Source of the DNA: Eubacterium sp.
GTDB lineage: Bacteria > Bacillota_A > Clostridia > Lachnospirales > Lachnospiraceae
Assembly (NCBI GenBank): GCA_024687845.1
Contig: JAILEL010000028.1
Location: 1 to 23,545 of the forward strand
Direction of reading: 5' to 3'
DNA: 23,545 nt
Shown: piece after piece, positions 14,972 to 23,507 of the stretch
How the letters are laid out: each line of letters opens with the position of its first letter
How positions within the stretch are numbered: position 1 is the first letter of the stretch
The notes under the pieces: model-generated
What the model was told of the DNA's origin: nothing
What the model saw: only the letters and a program-made list of their open reading frames with translations
Databases searched by the model: none
Translations under genes and position numbers: made by a program

Positions 14972-16270
14972 ATGCAGGGAGTCAGTCCTGAACAAGTAAA
15001 TTACATTATTCAAAATACTGAAGATGCCGTGTGTGTTCTATCTTCTTCCGGAATACTTCTATATACAAATACCGCAGCTGAGAAGCTGTTCGGTATCTCA
15101 GCCGACCAGAAAACCCGCTTCTGGGACGCTGTTCCTTTTATTCAGGAAAATGACAGCTTTATCCAACTTATTATTGATGCTGTTATTAATAAGATGAAAG
15201 CCCAGGAAGCAATCGTTGAATATTACAATGATGGCTCGGCTCATAATGTGCATGTAAAGATAATGTGCTATAAGGGGGACGCTGTCCAGTTTCTTATGGT
15301 AATATCTGACCTCACTCAGCTTCTTAAGGTCAATTCTGCTTTTACCAGATATACTTCTCCCGAAATCGCAGAATATGTACTTACTTCCCCTAATGGTGAG
15401 AGGGTTGGCGGCACGACCAGAAATGTAACCATACTTATGAGTGATCTCCGGGGATTTACTGCTCTCAGCACCAGGCTTTCACCAGATATTCTGATAATTA
15501 CGCTCAATCATTATTTTGAAAAAATGTCTGCTATTATTAAGAAGAATGAAGGAACCATTCTGGAGTTCCTGGGAGATGGAATATTTGTTGTATTCGGAGC
15601 ACCTAAAGAGCAGTCTGACCATGCATCTCGCTCAGTAAAATGTGCTATCGAAATGGAAAATGCAATGTCCGAGATTAATAATTGGAATCGTCAAAACGGA
15701 TATCCCGAGCTCGAAATGGGAATAGGAATAAATTCCGGGAATGCAGTTGTTGGAAATATTGGCTCGGCTGACAAAATGAAATACGGCTGTATAGGTTCAA
15801 CCGTTAATATGACAGGACGTGTAGAAGGTCTGACTGTTGGTGGGCAGATCTTTATAACAGAAAATACCAAAAATCTAATTTCAGAAGAAATAAAGTTTTT
15901 GAGTGAAAACAGCATTCTTCTAAAAGGAGCTGCTTCATTAACAAAAATATACGAGGTTAAAAGCATAGGTAATACCATTTTATGTACTCATCCCTTAACG
16001 GATATCACATGGGCTGAACGATTGGCTCCTGAAAAATATTCATTTTTTATACTGGAAGAAAAGATGGTAAGTGGAAAGGAATATACAGGAACTATAACTC
16101 GTATCTCTGAGAACAGGAAATACGCTATCTTTTCCACGGATGTAAGCCTGAAAGAAAAAAATAACCTGATGCTTAAGATTAAAGATGAAGATGCATATGC
16201 CAAAGTAATCCATCCTACAGAGGATGGTTACCTAATCTGTTTTACATCTATAAATAAAGATTTATTATAG
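14972..16270 (+). CDS. Class III nucleotide cyclase with N-terminal PAS and C-terminal PilZ-like domain
   Basis: Makes a cyclic nucleotide from ATP or GTP as a homodimer in the cytosol. The 432-aa protein has a PAS domain (about 7-115, with NTEDAVCVLSSSGILLYTN), the cyclase domain (about 145-330) and a C-terminal beta-rich domain (about 345-428). Both metal aspartates are present (D158 in SDLRGFTALS, D202 in FLGDG), as are the transition-state pair N279 and R283 in VNMTGR. The base-selecting position just before FLGD is Glu198, not the Lys of adenylate cyclases, and the second position is Gly272 (KYGCIG). Glu is the guanylate cyclase residue, so cGMP is a serious possibility. The C-terminal domain (GTITRIS...LICFTSI) has a PilZ-like rhythm but lacks the RxxxR and D/NxSxxG signature. 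Ribosome site is GGAGG ten bases before the ATG. Confidence 0.93.
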   Translation: MQGVSPEQVNYIIQNTEDAVCVLSSSGILLYTNTAAEKLFGISADQKTRFWDAVPFIQENDSFIQLIIDAVINKMKAQEAIVEYYNDGSAHNVHVKIMCYKGDAVQFLMVISDLTQLLKVNSAFTRYTSPEIAEYVLTSPNGERVGGTTRNVTILMSDLRGFTALSTRLSPDILIITLNHYFEKMSAIIKKNEGTILEFLGDGIFVVFGAPKEQSDHASRSVKCAIEMENAMSEINNWNRQNGYPELEMGIGINSGNAVVGNIGSADKMKYGCIGSTVNMTGRVEGLTVGGQIFITENTKNLISEEIKFLSENSILLKGAASLTKIYEVKSIGNTILCTHPLTDITWAERLAPEKYSFFILEEKMVSGKEYTGTITRISENRKYAIFSTDVSLKEKNNLMLKIKDEDAYAKVIHPTEDGYLICFTSINKDLL

Positions 16271-16299
16271 TTTATTTCAAATATCCTATTCAAATGCAA

Positions 16300-16330
16300 A
16301 TCAGCCCATCACAGATGGGCTGATCTTTTT
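16300..16330 (+). terminator. Intrinsic terminator between convergent cyclase and cca genes
   Basis: Arms ATCAGCCCATC (16300-16310) and GATGGGCTGAT (16314-16324) form a perfect 11-bp stem with an ACA loop, followed by C and TTTTT. It ends the plus-strand cyclase operon 30 bp after its stop. The cca stop codon (16331-16329) touches it, so the same hairpin can also act, less efficiently for lack of a T run, on the minus strand. Confidence 0.92.
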
Positions 16331-17690
16331 ATATATCTTTATTTCTTTCGAAACTATTCATTCTCGCTGTTGCATATTCTAGCAGCTTTTCCCGAGTATT
16401 ATATTCAGGAGCATCCAGAACCTTTTCCAGCATTCCCTTCAGGATAGCTCCCATCTCCGGTCCTGGCTTTATTCCAAGCTCTATCAGATCCTTTCCTTTG
16501 ACAGCCAGGTCGCCTATGCTGAGCGCATTCCCTTCTTCCATTATTTCGTCATGGTATTTCTTTATAAGTTCAAGTGTTTCTAAGCTGCTCTCCCGATTGT
16601 AGTCGCTCTGTCCCAGAATATCTGCTCTTTTAATCTCGGCAAATCTGTCAAAATACTCTTCACCCATAGAGCTCAGCATTTTTCTGACAGCGCGCTTTGA
16701 TACATTTCCCTTAAGTCCGAAATCATGCCAATATACAACCTTCTTAACATCACGGATTGTATCATTATCCATCTTAAGACGTCTTAGCACCTTCTCTGCA
16801 ATCTTTTCGCTGACTACATTATGGCCGTAGAAATGATCCGCTCCACTTTCATCTGTTGTCTTACACTTTGGCTTTCCTGAATCATGAAGCAGGGCGCTAT
16901 ATCTCATCACCTTATCTGAAGATACATTCTTCATAACTTCAATCGTATGTCTTCCAACATCATATATATGATACTTTGAATTCTGCTCTGTACTTATCAT
17001 TTCGTCAAATTCAGGCAGTACCTCAGCAGTAATTCCCAGCTCGTACATATCCAGAATCTTCTCCGGATGAGGAGAAATAAGAAGCTTAGTCAGCTCAGTT
17101 TCAATCCTCTCTGCACTGACCTGTTTTAACTCCGGCACATGTTTCCGCATAGCATCTCTTGTCTCATTTTCTATTTCGAATCCAAGCTGAGCCGCAAATC
17201 TGACAGCTCTCATTATCCTGAGTGCATCCTCATCGAATCTTTCATCAGCTACACCAACGCACCTGATAATATGATTCTCAAGATCCTCCAGTCCACCATA
17301 CAGATCAACCAGACCATCATTTTCATTGTAGGCCATGGCATTTATGGTAAAATCACGTCTCAGCAGATCCTCTGAGAGCTCACTGGTAAATGAAACTTCG
17401 TCCGGTCTTCGATGGTCTGTATATTCTCCATCAACACGGTAGGTAGTCACCTCATATCCGTTGTTCTTAAGAAGTACCGTAACAGTTCCATGCTTAATCC
17501 CTGTATCAACAGTTCTTCTGAAAACCTGCTTAACCTGATAGGGTGTTGCAGAAGTTGTAATATCCCAGTCATTCGGAGTTCTTCCGAGAATACTGTCACG
17601 CACACATCCACCAACAGCATAAGCTTCGTACCCTGAATTATTTAAATTTTCAATTATGAACCTGACATCATCAGGCATTACTATTTTCAT
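16329..17690 (-). CDS. cca: CCA tRNA nucleotidyltransferase
   Basis: Adds or repairs the 3' CCA of tRNA. From MKIVMPDDVRFII it is 453 aa. The class II polymerase motifs are in order: GGCVRD at 27-32, DWDIT at 41-45 with the metal aspartates, RRDFTINAMAYN at 111-122, and EDALRIMRAVRFAAQLGFEIE at about 154-173. A C-terminal HD domain is also present (LLHDSGKP with H269-D270, then H290), as in many bacterial CCA enzymes of this length. The frame opens at an ATG at 17705, which has no ribosome site; the ATG at 17690 has GGAAAG eight bases before it and gives the usual N-terminus. It follows the transglutaminase-fold gene by 30 bp (or 15 with the upstream start), so the two are probably co-transcribed. 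Confidence 0.95.
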   Translation of the reverse strand: MKIVMPDDVRFIIENLNNSGYEAYAVGGCVRDSILGRTPNDWDITTSATPYQVKQVFRRTVDTGIKHGTVTVLLKNNGYEVTTYRVDGEYTDHRRPDEVSFTSELSEDLLRRDFTINAMAYNENDGLVDLYGGLEDLENHIIRCVGVADERFDEDALRIMRAVRFAAQLGFEIENETRDAMRKHVPELKQVSAERIETELTKLLISPHPEKILDMYELGITAEVLPEFDEMISTEQNSKYHIYDVGRHTIEVMKNVSSDKVMRYSALLHDSGKPKCKTTDESGADHFYGHNVVSEKIAEKVLRRLKMDNDTIRDVKKVVYWHDFGLKGNVSKRAVRKMLSSMGEEYFDRFAEIKRADILGQSDYNRESSLETLELIKKYHDEIMEEGNALSIGDLAVKGKDLIELGIKPGPEMGAILKGMLEKVLDAPEYNTREKLLEYATARMNSFERNKDI

Positions 17691-17720
17691 TTCTGTTCTT
17701 TCCATTCAGTAAATATACTT

Positions 17721-18884
17721 TCAGTTTATTATAATTTTAAGTACCTTGTAATCATCAACTCCACGCCAGTTTTTCCGATAAGTGCTAACTCCCTCATAAT
17801 CAAATATGAAGTTCAAAGTTTCCTGACTCAGATCCAGGTCAGTGATTGCGCACTCTATCATTTCTCTGTTTCCTTCCTCAAGCTGTGATTTCACATAAGA
17901 CTGAAAACTATCATTACTCGTGAAGAAACGTCCATCCTTATTATAATAATTCATATCCATTGAATCACACGTTTCAAGTTCAGTTTCCTCAAAAGCAACC
18001 TGCTTCTTCATAATATCAGTAGTTACATTAAAATATGTATGGTAATAATCATCATCTCCCGCATAGTTCGAATCAGCAGAGACATCAAGATTGTACCATT
18101 TTCCATCAAGCTTAACCTGCGTCCAGAAATAATAATAAGTCTCATCGGTATTCTCTTTTATTTCCCTGACTCTGATGAGCTTGGATTCTACTCCACAGCA
18201 TCTGAGCAAAAGTGTTGTCGTTCTGGCATAACCTTCGCATACTCCCTTTCCCTTTACAAGCACACCATAAGAGGAACGGTCATAATCCGCTTCATAGCTT
18301 GCTTCATCAGGGTATATACTATTATTTATGAGATAGTCATGAATAGCCAGTTCTTTCTCATAATCAGACATTCCATCCTTTATACAGTCTTTAAGGATTT
18401 GTTCAACCACTGTTTTAACTTCGGATGCCTCTGTTTTATCTTCGGGAATATCTTTTCCATTCATGATTGCATCGTAAACATAGCTCTCAATACTTCTTTT
18501 ATAAGTAACGTTTACAGCCATTTCATCACTTTCGATTACAGGTCCGCCCTCATCCTGCTGACTTGAATTGGAAAAAACATACTCTGTAGCCCTTCCTTCA
18601 AATATATCAAGCTGTCTGCAACACTCTTTAATCTCATCCTCTGTTACATTTGTCGAAACCATGATATGAAAATCACCGTCAAGTCCATTCTCAACCTCAG
18701 ACTTTATTCTCTCGTCAAACTCTTCTATTGAATGAAGCACCTCATATTCTGGAAGATTCTGGTCTCCACTTATCTCATCATTATTACTTTCTATTGGTTT
18801 TGGGGTTGAAGTGAGAGCAACACCTAAAGAAGCATACATAACAACCAGACATATTATTATTACAGCATTACATAATTTTCTCAT
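17721..18884 (-). CDS. Exported transglutaminase-like domain protein, catalytic His missing
   Basis: A 387-aa protein with one hydrophobic N-terminal segment (about 7-24), a signal peptide or membrane anchor, followed by a Ser/Asn/Glu-rich stretch. The transglutaminase-like core lies at about 165-285: YEKELAIHDYLINN, then GVLVKGKGVCEGYARTTTLLLR with the nucleophile Cys216, then YYYFWTQVKLDGKWYNLDVSAD with Asp267. In active members the last segment begins H-x-W; here the His position is Tyr252 (Y-F-W), so one of the Cys-His-Asp triad is replaced. It may be a binding rather than a catalytic domain, or use another residue. The ATG is preceded by GAGG at seven bases. The partner or substrate is unknown; cell-wall or surface protein processing is the usual context of the family. 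Confidence 0.85.
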   Translation of the reverse strand: MRKLCNAVIIICLVVMYASLGVALTSTPKPIESNNDEISGDQNLPEYEVLHSIEEFDERIKSEVENGLDGDFHIMVSTNVTEDEIKECCRQLDIFEGRATEYVFSNSSQQDEGGPVIESDEMAVNVTYKRSIESYVYDAIMNGKDIPEDKTEASEVKTVVEQILKDCIKDGMSDYEKELAIHDYLINNSIYPDEASYEADYDRSSYGVLVKGKGVCEGYARTTTLLLRCCGVESKLIRVREIKENTDETYYYFWTQVKLDGKWYNLDVSADSNYAGDDDYYHTYFNVTTDIMKKQVAFEETELETCDSMDMNYYNKDGRFFTSNDSFQSYVKSQLEEGNREMIECAITDLDLSQETLNFIFDYEGVSTYRKNWRGVDDYKVLKIIIN

Positions 18885-19027
18885 ACTTCTTCCTCGTATG
18901 TCCGTCTATACATATCATAAAACTTCGTCTGCGTGCCTGATGCATTCGAACACCAGCACTAATAGACATTGTACCAATCAGAAGAATAAATATCAAGTTT
19001 GACTCAGAGCAGGAAAAAGATTTACCA

Positions 19028-20968
19028 TTAGTTTAAGATGATTGCGGAATACGGAGGAAGCGTATAGGTTGCTTCTCCTGAGAATCCAATATCTCCTGGC
19101 TGAGTCTGCAGCAGTCCACCCAGGCTCATCGATGCTCCTGTAAATCCATTAGTTGATAATCCTGAAACATCAACATCTGCACTTTCATTTGACAAGTTAT
19201 AAATGATGATTGCTTCTTTTCCTTCGTAGGATTTTTTTATAGCACATATCTTATCATTTGAAATGTCAGATAAGAACTCATTTTCGCCTCTTGCTATTTC
19301 CGGATGCATATTTCTTAGCTTGATAAGCTGTTTCATGAAGTTATAGATGGAATAGTAGTCGTCCTTCTGCTCTTCATAACTGTCATATTTCATCTCAACT
19401 TCTTCAGCATCATCTGGAGCCTTACACATTCCTTCTGCATCTGAATCCTTTGACCAGTACATTCCAACTCTCTTATTTTCGTCCTTACCAGAACCCTTCA
19501 TTCCCAGCTCTTCACCATAATATACATACGAACTTCCGCCCTGGAAGAGGCTGAGTGCCCATGCCATCTTAAGCTGTGACTCTGAATCATCTCCTGCAAA
19601 ATATCCCGCTGCTCTTCCAGTATCATGATTTGAAAGGAAAGGCGCATCAATATATTTTTCAGCGTATTGTTTTATATCAGAATCATTTGTTTCAAGTGCT
19701 TTTCCATAGGAAGAAGCACCGCTCTTTGAATTACCGGATACAGTTTTGGCTATTATTCCATCCTTATTGGCAAAATCAAAGGAGAAGAAGCTGTCAACTC
19801 CGCTCTCATACATTTTCGAATAAGTCTTTTCATCAGTCCATGCTTCTCCAACAATATAAGCATCTTCCTTCTTAGACTTCACATAAGAGTTAAACCACTT
19901 AAGAATCTCTATATTAGCGTCATTTCCTGCCTCACTGTAATAAGTTGTTGCATCAAGTCTGAAACCGTCAACTCCCTTATCAAGCCAGAAGCTGGCAGCA
20001 GCTTCCATCTCACCTCTAACAGCTGTTGAACTAAGGTTCAGATCCGGCATTTCGCTCCAGAACTGAGATTCATAATATATGGTGACACCATCCTTTGTAC
20101 CTTCAAGTTTAGTATAACCACTTCCCTTATTTTCAGTAGTAAAATTATAATAATCCAAATACTCACAATCTGAAGAAGTAATCTTGCCATTTTCACCAGT
20201 CAGCCCAGCAATCTCTTCCGCCGACTTCTCCTTCAGATAATCAGTAGCCTGCTTAAACCATTCATGCTGGGAAGATGTATGATTCATTACAAAATCAATA
20301 TATATCTTAATTCCTCTACTATGGCATTCTTCAACTAATTTTTCGAAATCCTCCATAGTTCCATATTCAGGATCAATATTTTCGTAATCAGTTACATCGT
20401 ACTTATGATATGTTGGTGATGGCATGATCGGCATAAGCCATAAAGCATCAAAACCAAGGTCATTATCTGTATTATCATTTCCATCATTTATATAATCAAG
20501 CTTTTCAATCAGCCCCTTCAGGTCACCAATTCCATCCCCATCACTATCATAGAAGCTTCTAACAAATACCTCATAGCAGGTACGGTAGTTATCATCTTTT
20601 TTGACAACAGGAAGAGTATTTATATCATACATAACAGGCTTCTTGCTCCTGTCACTTTCATCCCCCGGAGAAGATGGTCCATCCTGAGAACCTGATGAAG
20701 TATTTCCACTCGAAACCTCCGGACCGTCAGAATCATTTGTTTCTTCATCCGGACTGCTTTCTTCCTCCTCGGAATCCGGTCCATTTCCTTCGGATTCTGG
20801 TTCATCCATTTCTTCAAATGAGTCATTCTCCTCATCTGCAAGAACAAGTTCTTCAGTGTCGGATACATTATTTGAGGATTTTTTCTTGCTAAACACGATA
20901 GCAAATGCTATTACAGCAAGAACTGCAATAGCAGCTATTACAGGTATTAATATTTTCTTTTTACTCAT
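19028..20968 (-). CDS. Membrane-tethered GH13 alpha-amylase family enzyme
   Basis: A 646-aa enzyme of the alpha-amylase family. A hydrophobic stretch at about 7-26 after MSKKK, without an obvious cleavage site or lipobox, suggests an uncleaved anchor. Residues about 36-108 are an acidic Ser/Glu/Asp/Gly linker that would hold the enzyme off the membrane. The barrel starts at YEVFVRSFYDSDGDGIGDL (132-150, including a calcium-type loop) and shows the four GH13 regions: DFVMNH (225-230), GFRLDATTYY with nucleophile D339, VGEAW with acid/base E375, and FLSNHD with D449. A C-terminal beta domain ends at SAIILN. It probably hydrolyses starch, maltodextrin or a related alpha-glucan outside the cell; the exact linkage is not readable. 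GGAG lies seven bases before the ATG, and a good promoter is at 21016-21044. Confidence 0.94.
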   Translation of the reverse strand: MSKKKILIPVIAAIAVLAVIAFAIVFSKKKSSNNVSDTEELVLADEENDSFEEMDEPESEGNGPDSEEEESSPDEETNDSDGPEVSSGNTSSGSQDGPSSPGDESDRSKKPVMYDINTLPVVKKDDNYRTCYEVFVRSFYDSDGDGIGDLKGLIEKLDYINDGNDNTDNDLGFDALWLMPIMPSPTYHKYDVTDYENIDPEYGTMEDFEKLVEECHSRGIKIYIDFVMNHTSSQHEWFKQATDYLKEKSAEEIAGLTGENGKITSSDCEYLDYYNFTTENKGSGYTKLEGTKDGVTIYYESQFWSEMPDLNLSSTAVRGEMEAAASFWLDKGVDGFRLDATTYYSEAGNDANIEILKWFNSYVKSKKEDAYIVGEAWTDEKTYSKMYESGVDSFFSFDFANKDGIIAKTVSGNSKSGASSYGKALETNDSDIKQYAEKYIDAPFLSNHDTGRAAGYFAGDDSESQLKMAWALSLFQGGSSYVYYGEELGMKGSGKDENKRVGMYWSKDSDAEGMCKAPDDAEEVEMKYDSYEEQKDDYYSIYNFMKQLIKLRNMHPEIARGENEFLSDISNDKICAIKKSYEGKEAIIIYNLSNESADVDVSGLSTNGFTGASMSLGGLLQTQPGDIGFSGEATYTLPPYSAIILN

Positions 20969-21015
20969 AATTTTTCTCCATCTGTAGTTACTATTTTGTA
21001 ATTTGACGATTTCTC

Positions 21016-21044
21016 ATTCTACTATATAACAAGAAACAAGACAA
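21016..21044 (-). promoter_or_regulatory. Promoter of the GH13 gene
   Basis: On the minus strand TTGTCT (21044-21039), a 17-bp spacer and TAGAAT (21021-21016), about 48 bp before the ATG of the GH13 gene and downstream of the MMPL terminator, so the gene is expressed independently. Confidence 0.7.
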
Positions 21045-21094
21045 GTATTACACCCACTTGCCATAAAAAAGCCATCAAACCATTTAGAACATTC

Positions 21095-21126
21095 AAAAAG
21101 CACCCCTGTTTTATTTTCAGAGGTGC
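21095..21126 (-). terminator. Intrinsic terminator of the MMPL gene
   Basis: On the minus strand GCACCTCTG (21126-21118) pairs with CAGGGGTGC (21108-21100), one G-U pair, around a nine-base A/T loop, followed by TTTTT (21099-21095). It lies 44 bp after the MMPL stop codon. Confidence 0.92.
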
Positions 21127-21169
21127 CTTAGTCTTCCCATAAACCTTGGATAGTAACAAAATATTATAT

Positions 21170-23254
21170 TTATGTTCTCTTTCTAATTATAAATCTATCT
21201 AATGTAATTAAGAGTCCTGGAAGTACAAATATTACCACCATCATTGCCATTACTGTTCCACGGAACAGGTTTCTTCCCAACTGGGCGGTTACCTGATTTA
21301 CGCATATCAGATTCAGTAGAAATCCTGCTACTGACAGAATAAGTCCGGAGGACATGATGGATACTGCGGAGATAGAAATCGCCCGCTGAACCGCTTCTCT
21401 TTTATCCAGCTCCATATTATCTTTTCTTATCTCTCTATATCTGTTAGTCAGGAGAATAGCATAATCTACCGTAGAACCAAGCAGCACTGAACTTACTATC
21501 AGATAGCCAATATAGAAAAGATGGCTTCCAGTGATATAAGGAACTGCCATGGTAATCCATATAGCTCCTTCTATTGAAAGTGTAAGCATGACTGGAATGA
21601 TAAGCGACCTAAAGGAAAGCAGCAATACAAGAAATACCGCTCCGATTGCTATCATATTAACCTTGATGCTATCGGCCGAGATTACATTTTTCAGATCATA
21701 AGTTGAGACACTTCCGCCAATAAGATGGAACTCCTCTCCATAATATGCAGACGCCTTCTCCTTTATCTCATCGATCTTTTCAAAGGTTTCTTCGTCCTCT
21801 GTTCCTAAGGACAGTTCCATAACAATTCTGCTATATTCATCTGAATGTAGAAGAGAAATGTACTCTTTCGGAAGCAGTTCTTCTGGAATCGTGAGCCCGA
21901 AAAGTTCACTATAAGAAGTTACACTCTTCATTTCCTCCATTGACTTTAATTCTTTTATCAGCATATTTTCTGAGGCAGTCTGCCCCTTTGGTACCAGAAG
22001 AACCATGGTATTATTTTCGCCAAAAATCCTTTTGATTTCTGCTGCTTCAACTGCTACCGAATGTGTATCCTTATACATATGCGAGGTGCCATAATAATAC
22101 TTATTATGAAGCTGCATATAAAGTGCAGGGAATATGAGCAGAACGAAAATAATCATCAATGGTATATGTATTCTTTTAGACAGCTTCGCCAGTCCTGAAG
22201 CACTACTGATTATTGCTTTATGTCTTGTTTTTTCAACCGCTTTCTCAAGAATAAGAGTCATACATGGCAGAAGCGTAAAGGCTGTCAGAAGGCTTGTTGC
22301 TACACCTTTAGAGAGAACAAGTCCCATATCAAGCCCGATACGGTATCTCATAAACATAAGGGCAACAAAGCCGATAATAGTAGTAAGCGAGCTTGAAAGT
22401 ATCGAAGAAAAAGATTGTACCATGGATTTTACCATCGCTTCTTCTGATTTCTTCCTGCTACTATCTTCAAGATCTGTAGAATTCATTATTTCTTCCCGGT
22501 TCTCTCTGAATCTGTGAAGAATGAATATGAAATAATCTATGGATACTCCCATCTGAAGAACACTCGCAGCAGTGTTGGTCATTGATGAAATAGTACCAAA
22601 TATTATATTGGTTCCTGCATTGATAATTACTCCGATTATAAGACAAAGCAGCAGAATGAAGGGCTCCAGCCATGAGTCCATGCTGAGTAGTAACAGACAC
22701 ATAGCAAATGAAATAGCTATCACTACTGTTATCATAATTTCTCTTGGTGCAGTACCCTGAGCTATCTTTTCATCAGCAAAAGAGCCCGAAACGACTGTTT
22801 CTTTGCCCGCTGCATTCCTTATCTCATCAAGGGTATCTAATTCTTTGTTTTGATCAACAGTAAGGGTATAGAGTGCATTTCCATCTTTATAATACTTACT
22901 GAGCGTTGAATCCGGAAGCATCTCTACAGGCATACTGATAAAGTCCGAAGTCATAGTCTCTGCCCAGCTGACAGCTATCACACCATCTATTTTTTCATAT
23001 ACGGAAACAAGCTCAGACGCCTCCTTTAATGATATATCCTTCACCATCACCTGAAGATTCGGAAGCTCTTCATCAAACTGCTTTTCCATAACATCTATAG
23101 CGATGGTGGAGTCAGAATCCTTGGGAAGATAGTCAGCCAGATCATTGTTGACCTTAACCCGCCTTGATAAAATGGCCATCAGCACGGCAAGTACACTGTA
23201 AAAAATAATTACTGATTTCTTATGTTTTATCAAAAATCTAAAAAATCTATACAT
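21170..23254 (-). CDS. MMPL/RND superfamily transporter
   Basis: A 694-aa inner membrane transporter made of two similar halves. Each half has one membrane helix (about 12-30 and 361-381), an outward-facing soluble domain, and a bundle of five helices (about 172-335 and 530-690). The proton-relay pairs of the MMPL family are in matching places: D240-Y241 in GVSIDYFIF and D597-Y598 in GSTVDYAIL. The family exports lipids, hopanoids, siderophores or drugs by proton motive force. No partner adaptor, biosynthetic gene or regulator is adjacent, so the substrate is unknown. The ATG has GGGTGA upstream, matching the extended anti-SD. It has its own promoter (23313-23342) and terminator. Confidence 0.93.
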   Translation of the reverse strand: MYRFFRFLIKHKKSVIIFYSVLAVLMAILSRRVKVNNDLADYLPKDSDSTIAIDVMEKQFDEELPNLQVMVKDISLKEASELVSVYEKIDGVIAVSWAETMTSDFISMPVEMLPDSTLSKYYKDGNALYTLTVDQNKELDTLDEIRNAAGKETVVSGSFADEKIAQGTAPREIMITVVIAISFAMCLLLLSMDSWLEPFILLLCLIIGVIINAGTNIIFGTISSMTNTAASVLQMGVSIDYFIFILHRFRENREEIMNSTDLEDSSRKKSEEAMVKSMVQSFSSILSSSLTTIIGFVALMFMRYRIGLDMGLVLSKGVATSLLTAFTLLPCMTLILEKAVEKTRHKAIISSASGLAKLSKRIHIPLMIIFVLLIFPALYMQLHNKYYYGTSHMYKDTHSVAVEAAEIKRIFGENNTMVLLVPKGQTASENMLIKELKSMEEMKSVTSYSELFGLTIPEELLPKEYISLLHSDEYSRIVMELSLGTEDEETFEKIDEIKEKASAYYGEEFHLIGGSVSTYDLKNVISADSIKVNMIAIGAVFLVLLLSFRSLIIPVMLTLSIEGAIWITMAVPYITGSHLFYIGYLIVSSVLLGSTVDYAILLTNRYREIRKDNMELDKREAVQRAISISAVSIMSSGLILSVAGFLLNLICVNQVTAQLGRNLFRGTVMAMMVVIFVLPGLLITLDRFIIRKRT

Positions 23255-23312
23255 TCTTCATTCACCCAATTATTTTTTTATTGATTGTACGCCACTACAT
23301 CACATACGTGCA

Positions 23313-23342
23313 ATCGTAACACAACCAGTTATCATTTGACAA
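23313..23342 (-). promoter_or_regulatory. Probable promoter of the MMPL gene
   Basis: On the minus strand TTGTCA (23342-23337), an 18-bp spacer and TACGAT (23318-23313), about 59 bp before the ATG. A second weaker -10-like TATGAT lies further upstream (23351-23356). Confidence 0.6.
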
Positions 23343-23374
23343 TGGTTTATCATAGCTATATGATTGTTTCTATA

Positions 23375-23414
23375 CTATTCACAGTTAACTCAAAAAGCAT
23401 TCTTAAGTCCACAT
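23375..23414 (-). repeat. Shared ~40-bp intergenic element, copy upstream of the MMPL gene
   Basis: The minus strand of this stretch matches 13907-13945 on the plus strand (34 of 39 aligned positions, one gap). In both places the element precedes a gene with the same orientation and lies upstream of its promoter, 11 bp from the -35 at the first site and 32 bp at this one. Confidence 0.75.
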
Positions 23415-23507
23415 CGAATATGGCTTATTCTTAAGCAAGCTTAAATAAGCCTAATATTCGATGTTCTATTGCCTCCTTCGGAGGCACTGAATCATGCTTT
23501 TTGAGTT
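23387..23507. other. Large multi-stem inverted-repeat structure of unknown function
   Basis: An outer 14-bp perfect inverted repeat (23387-23400 with 23494-23507, AACTCAAAAAGCAT) encloses a long hairpin made of ACATCGAATAT (23411-23421 with 23454-23464), GGCTTATT (23422-23429 with 23444-23451) and an apical TTAAG/CTTAA stem, plus a 7-bp hairpin with a TTC loop (23470-23486). Drawn as RNA this is a three-way junction with little unpaired sequence. No coding frame of note crosses it and no T run follows on either strand. It might be a structured RNA, a regulatory leader or a non-autonomous mobile element. Confidence 0.65.

Noticed and set aside
16329..17690. HD domain protein as a cyclic nucleotide phosphodiesterase partner of the cyclase.
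   Set aside because: The HD motif belongs to a complete CCA-adding enzyme with all polymerase motifs, and it is convergently transcribed.
18039..18566. Open frame of 175 codons on the plus strand.
   Set aside because: Antisense to the transglutaminase-fold gene, whose motifs are clear; the translated product has no recognisable features.
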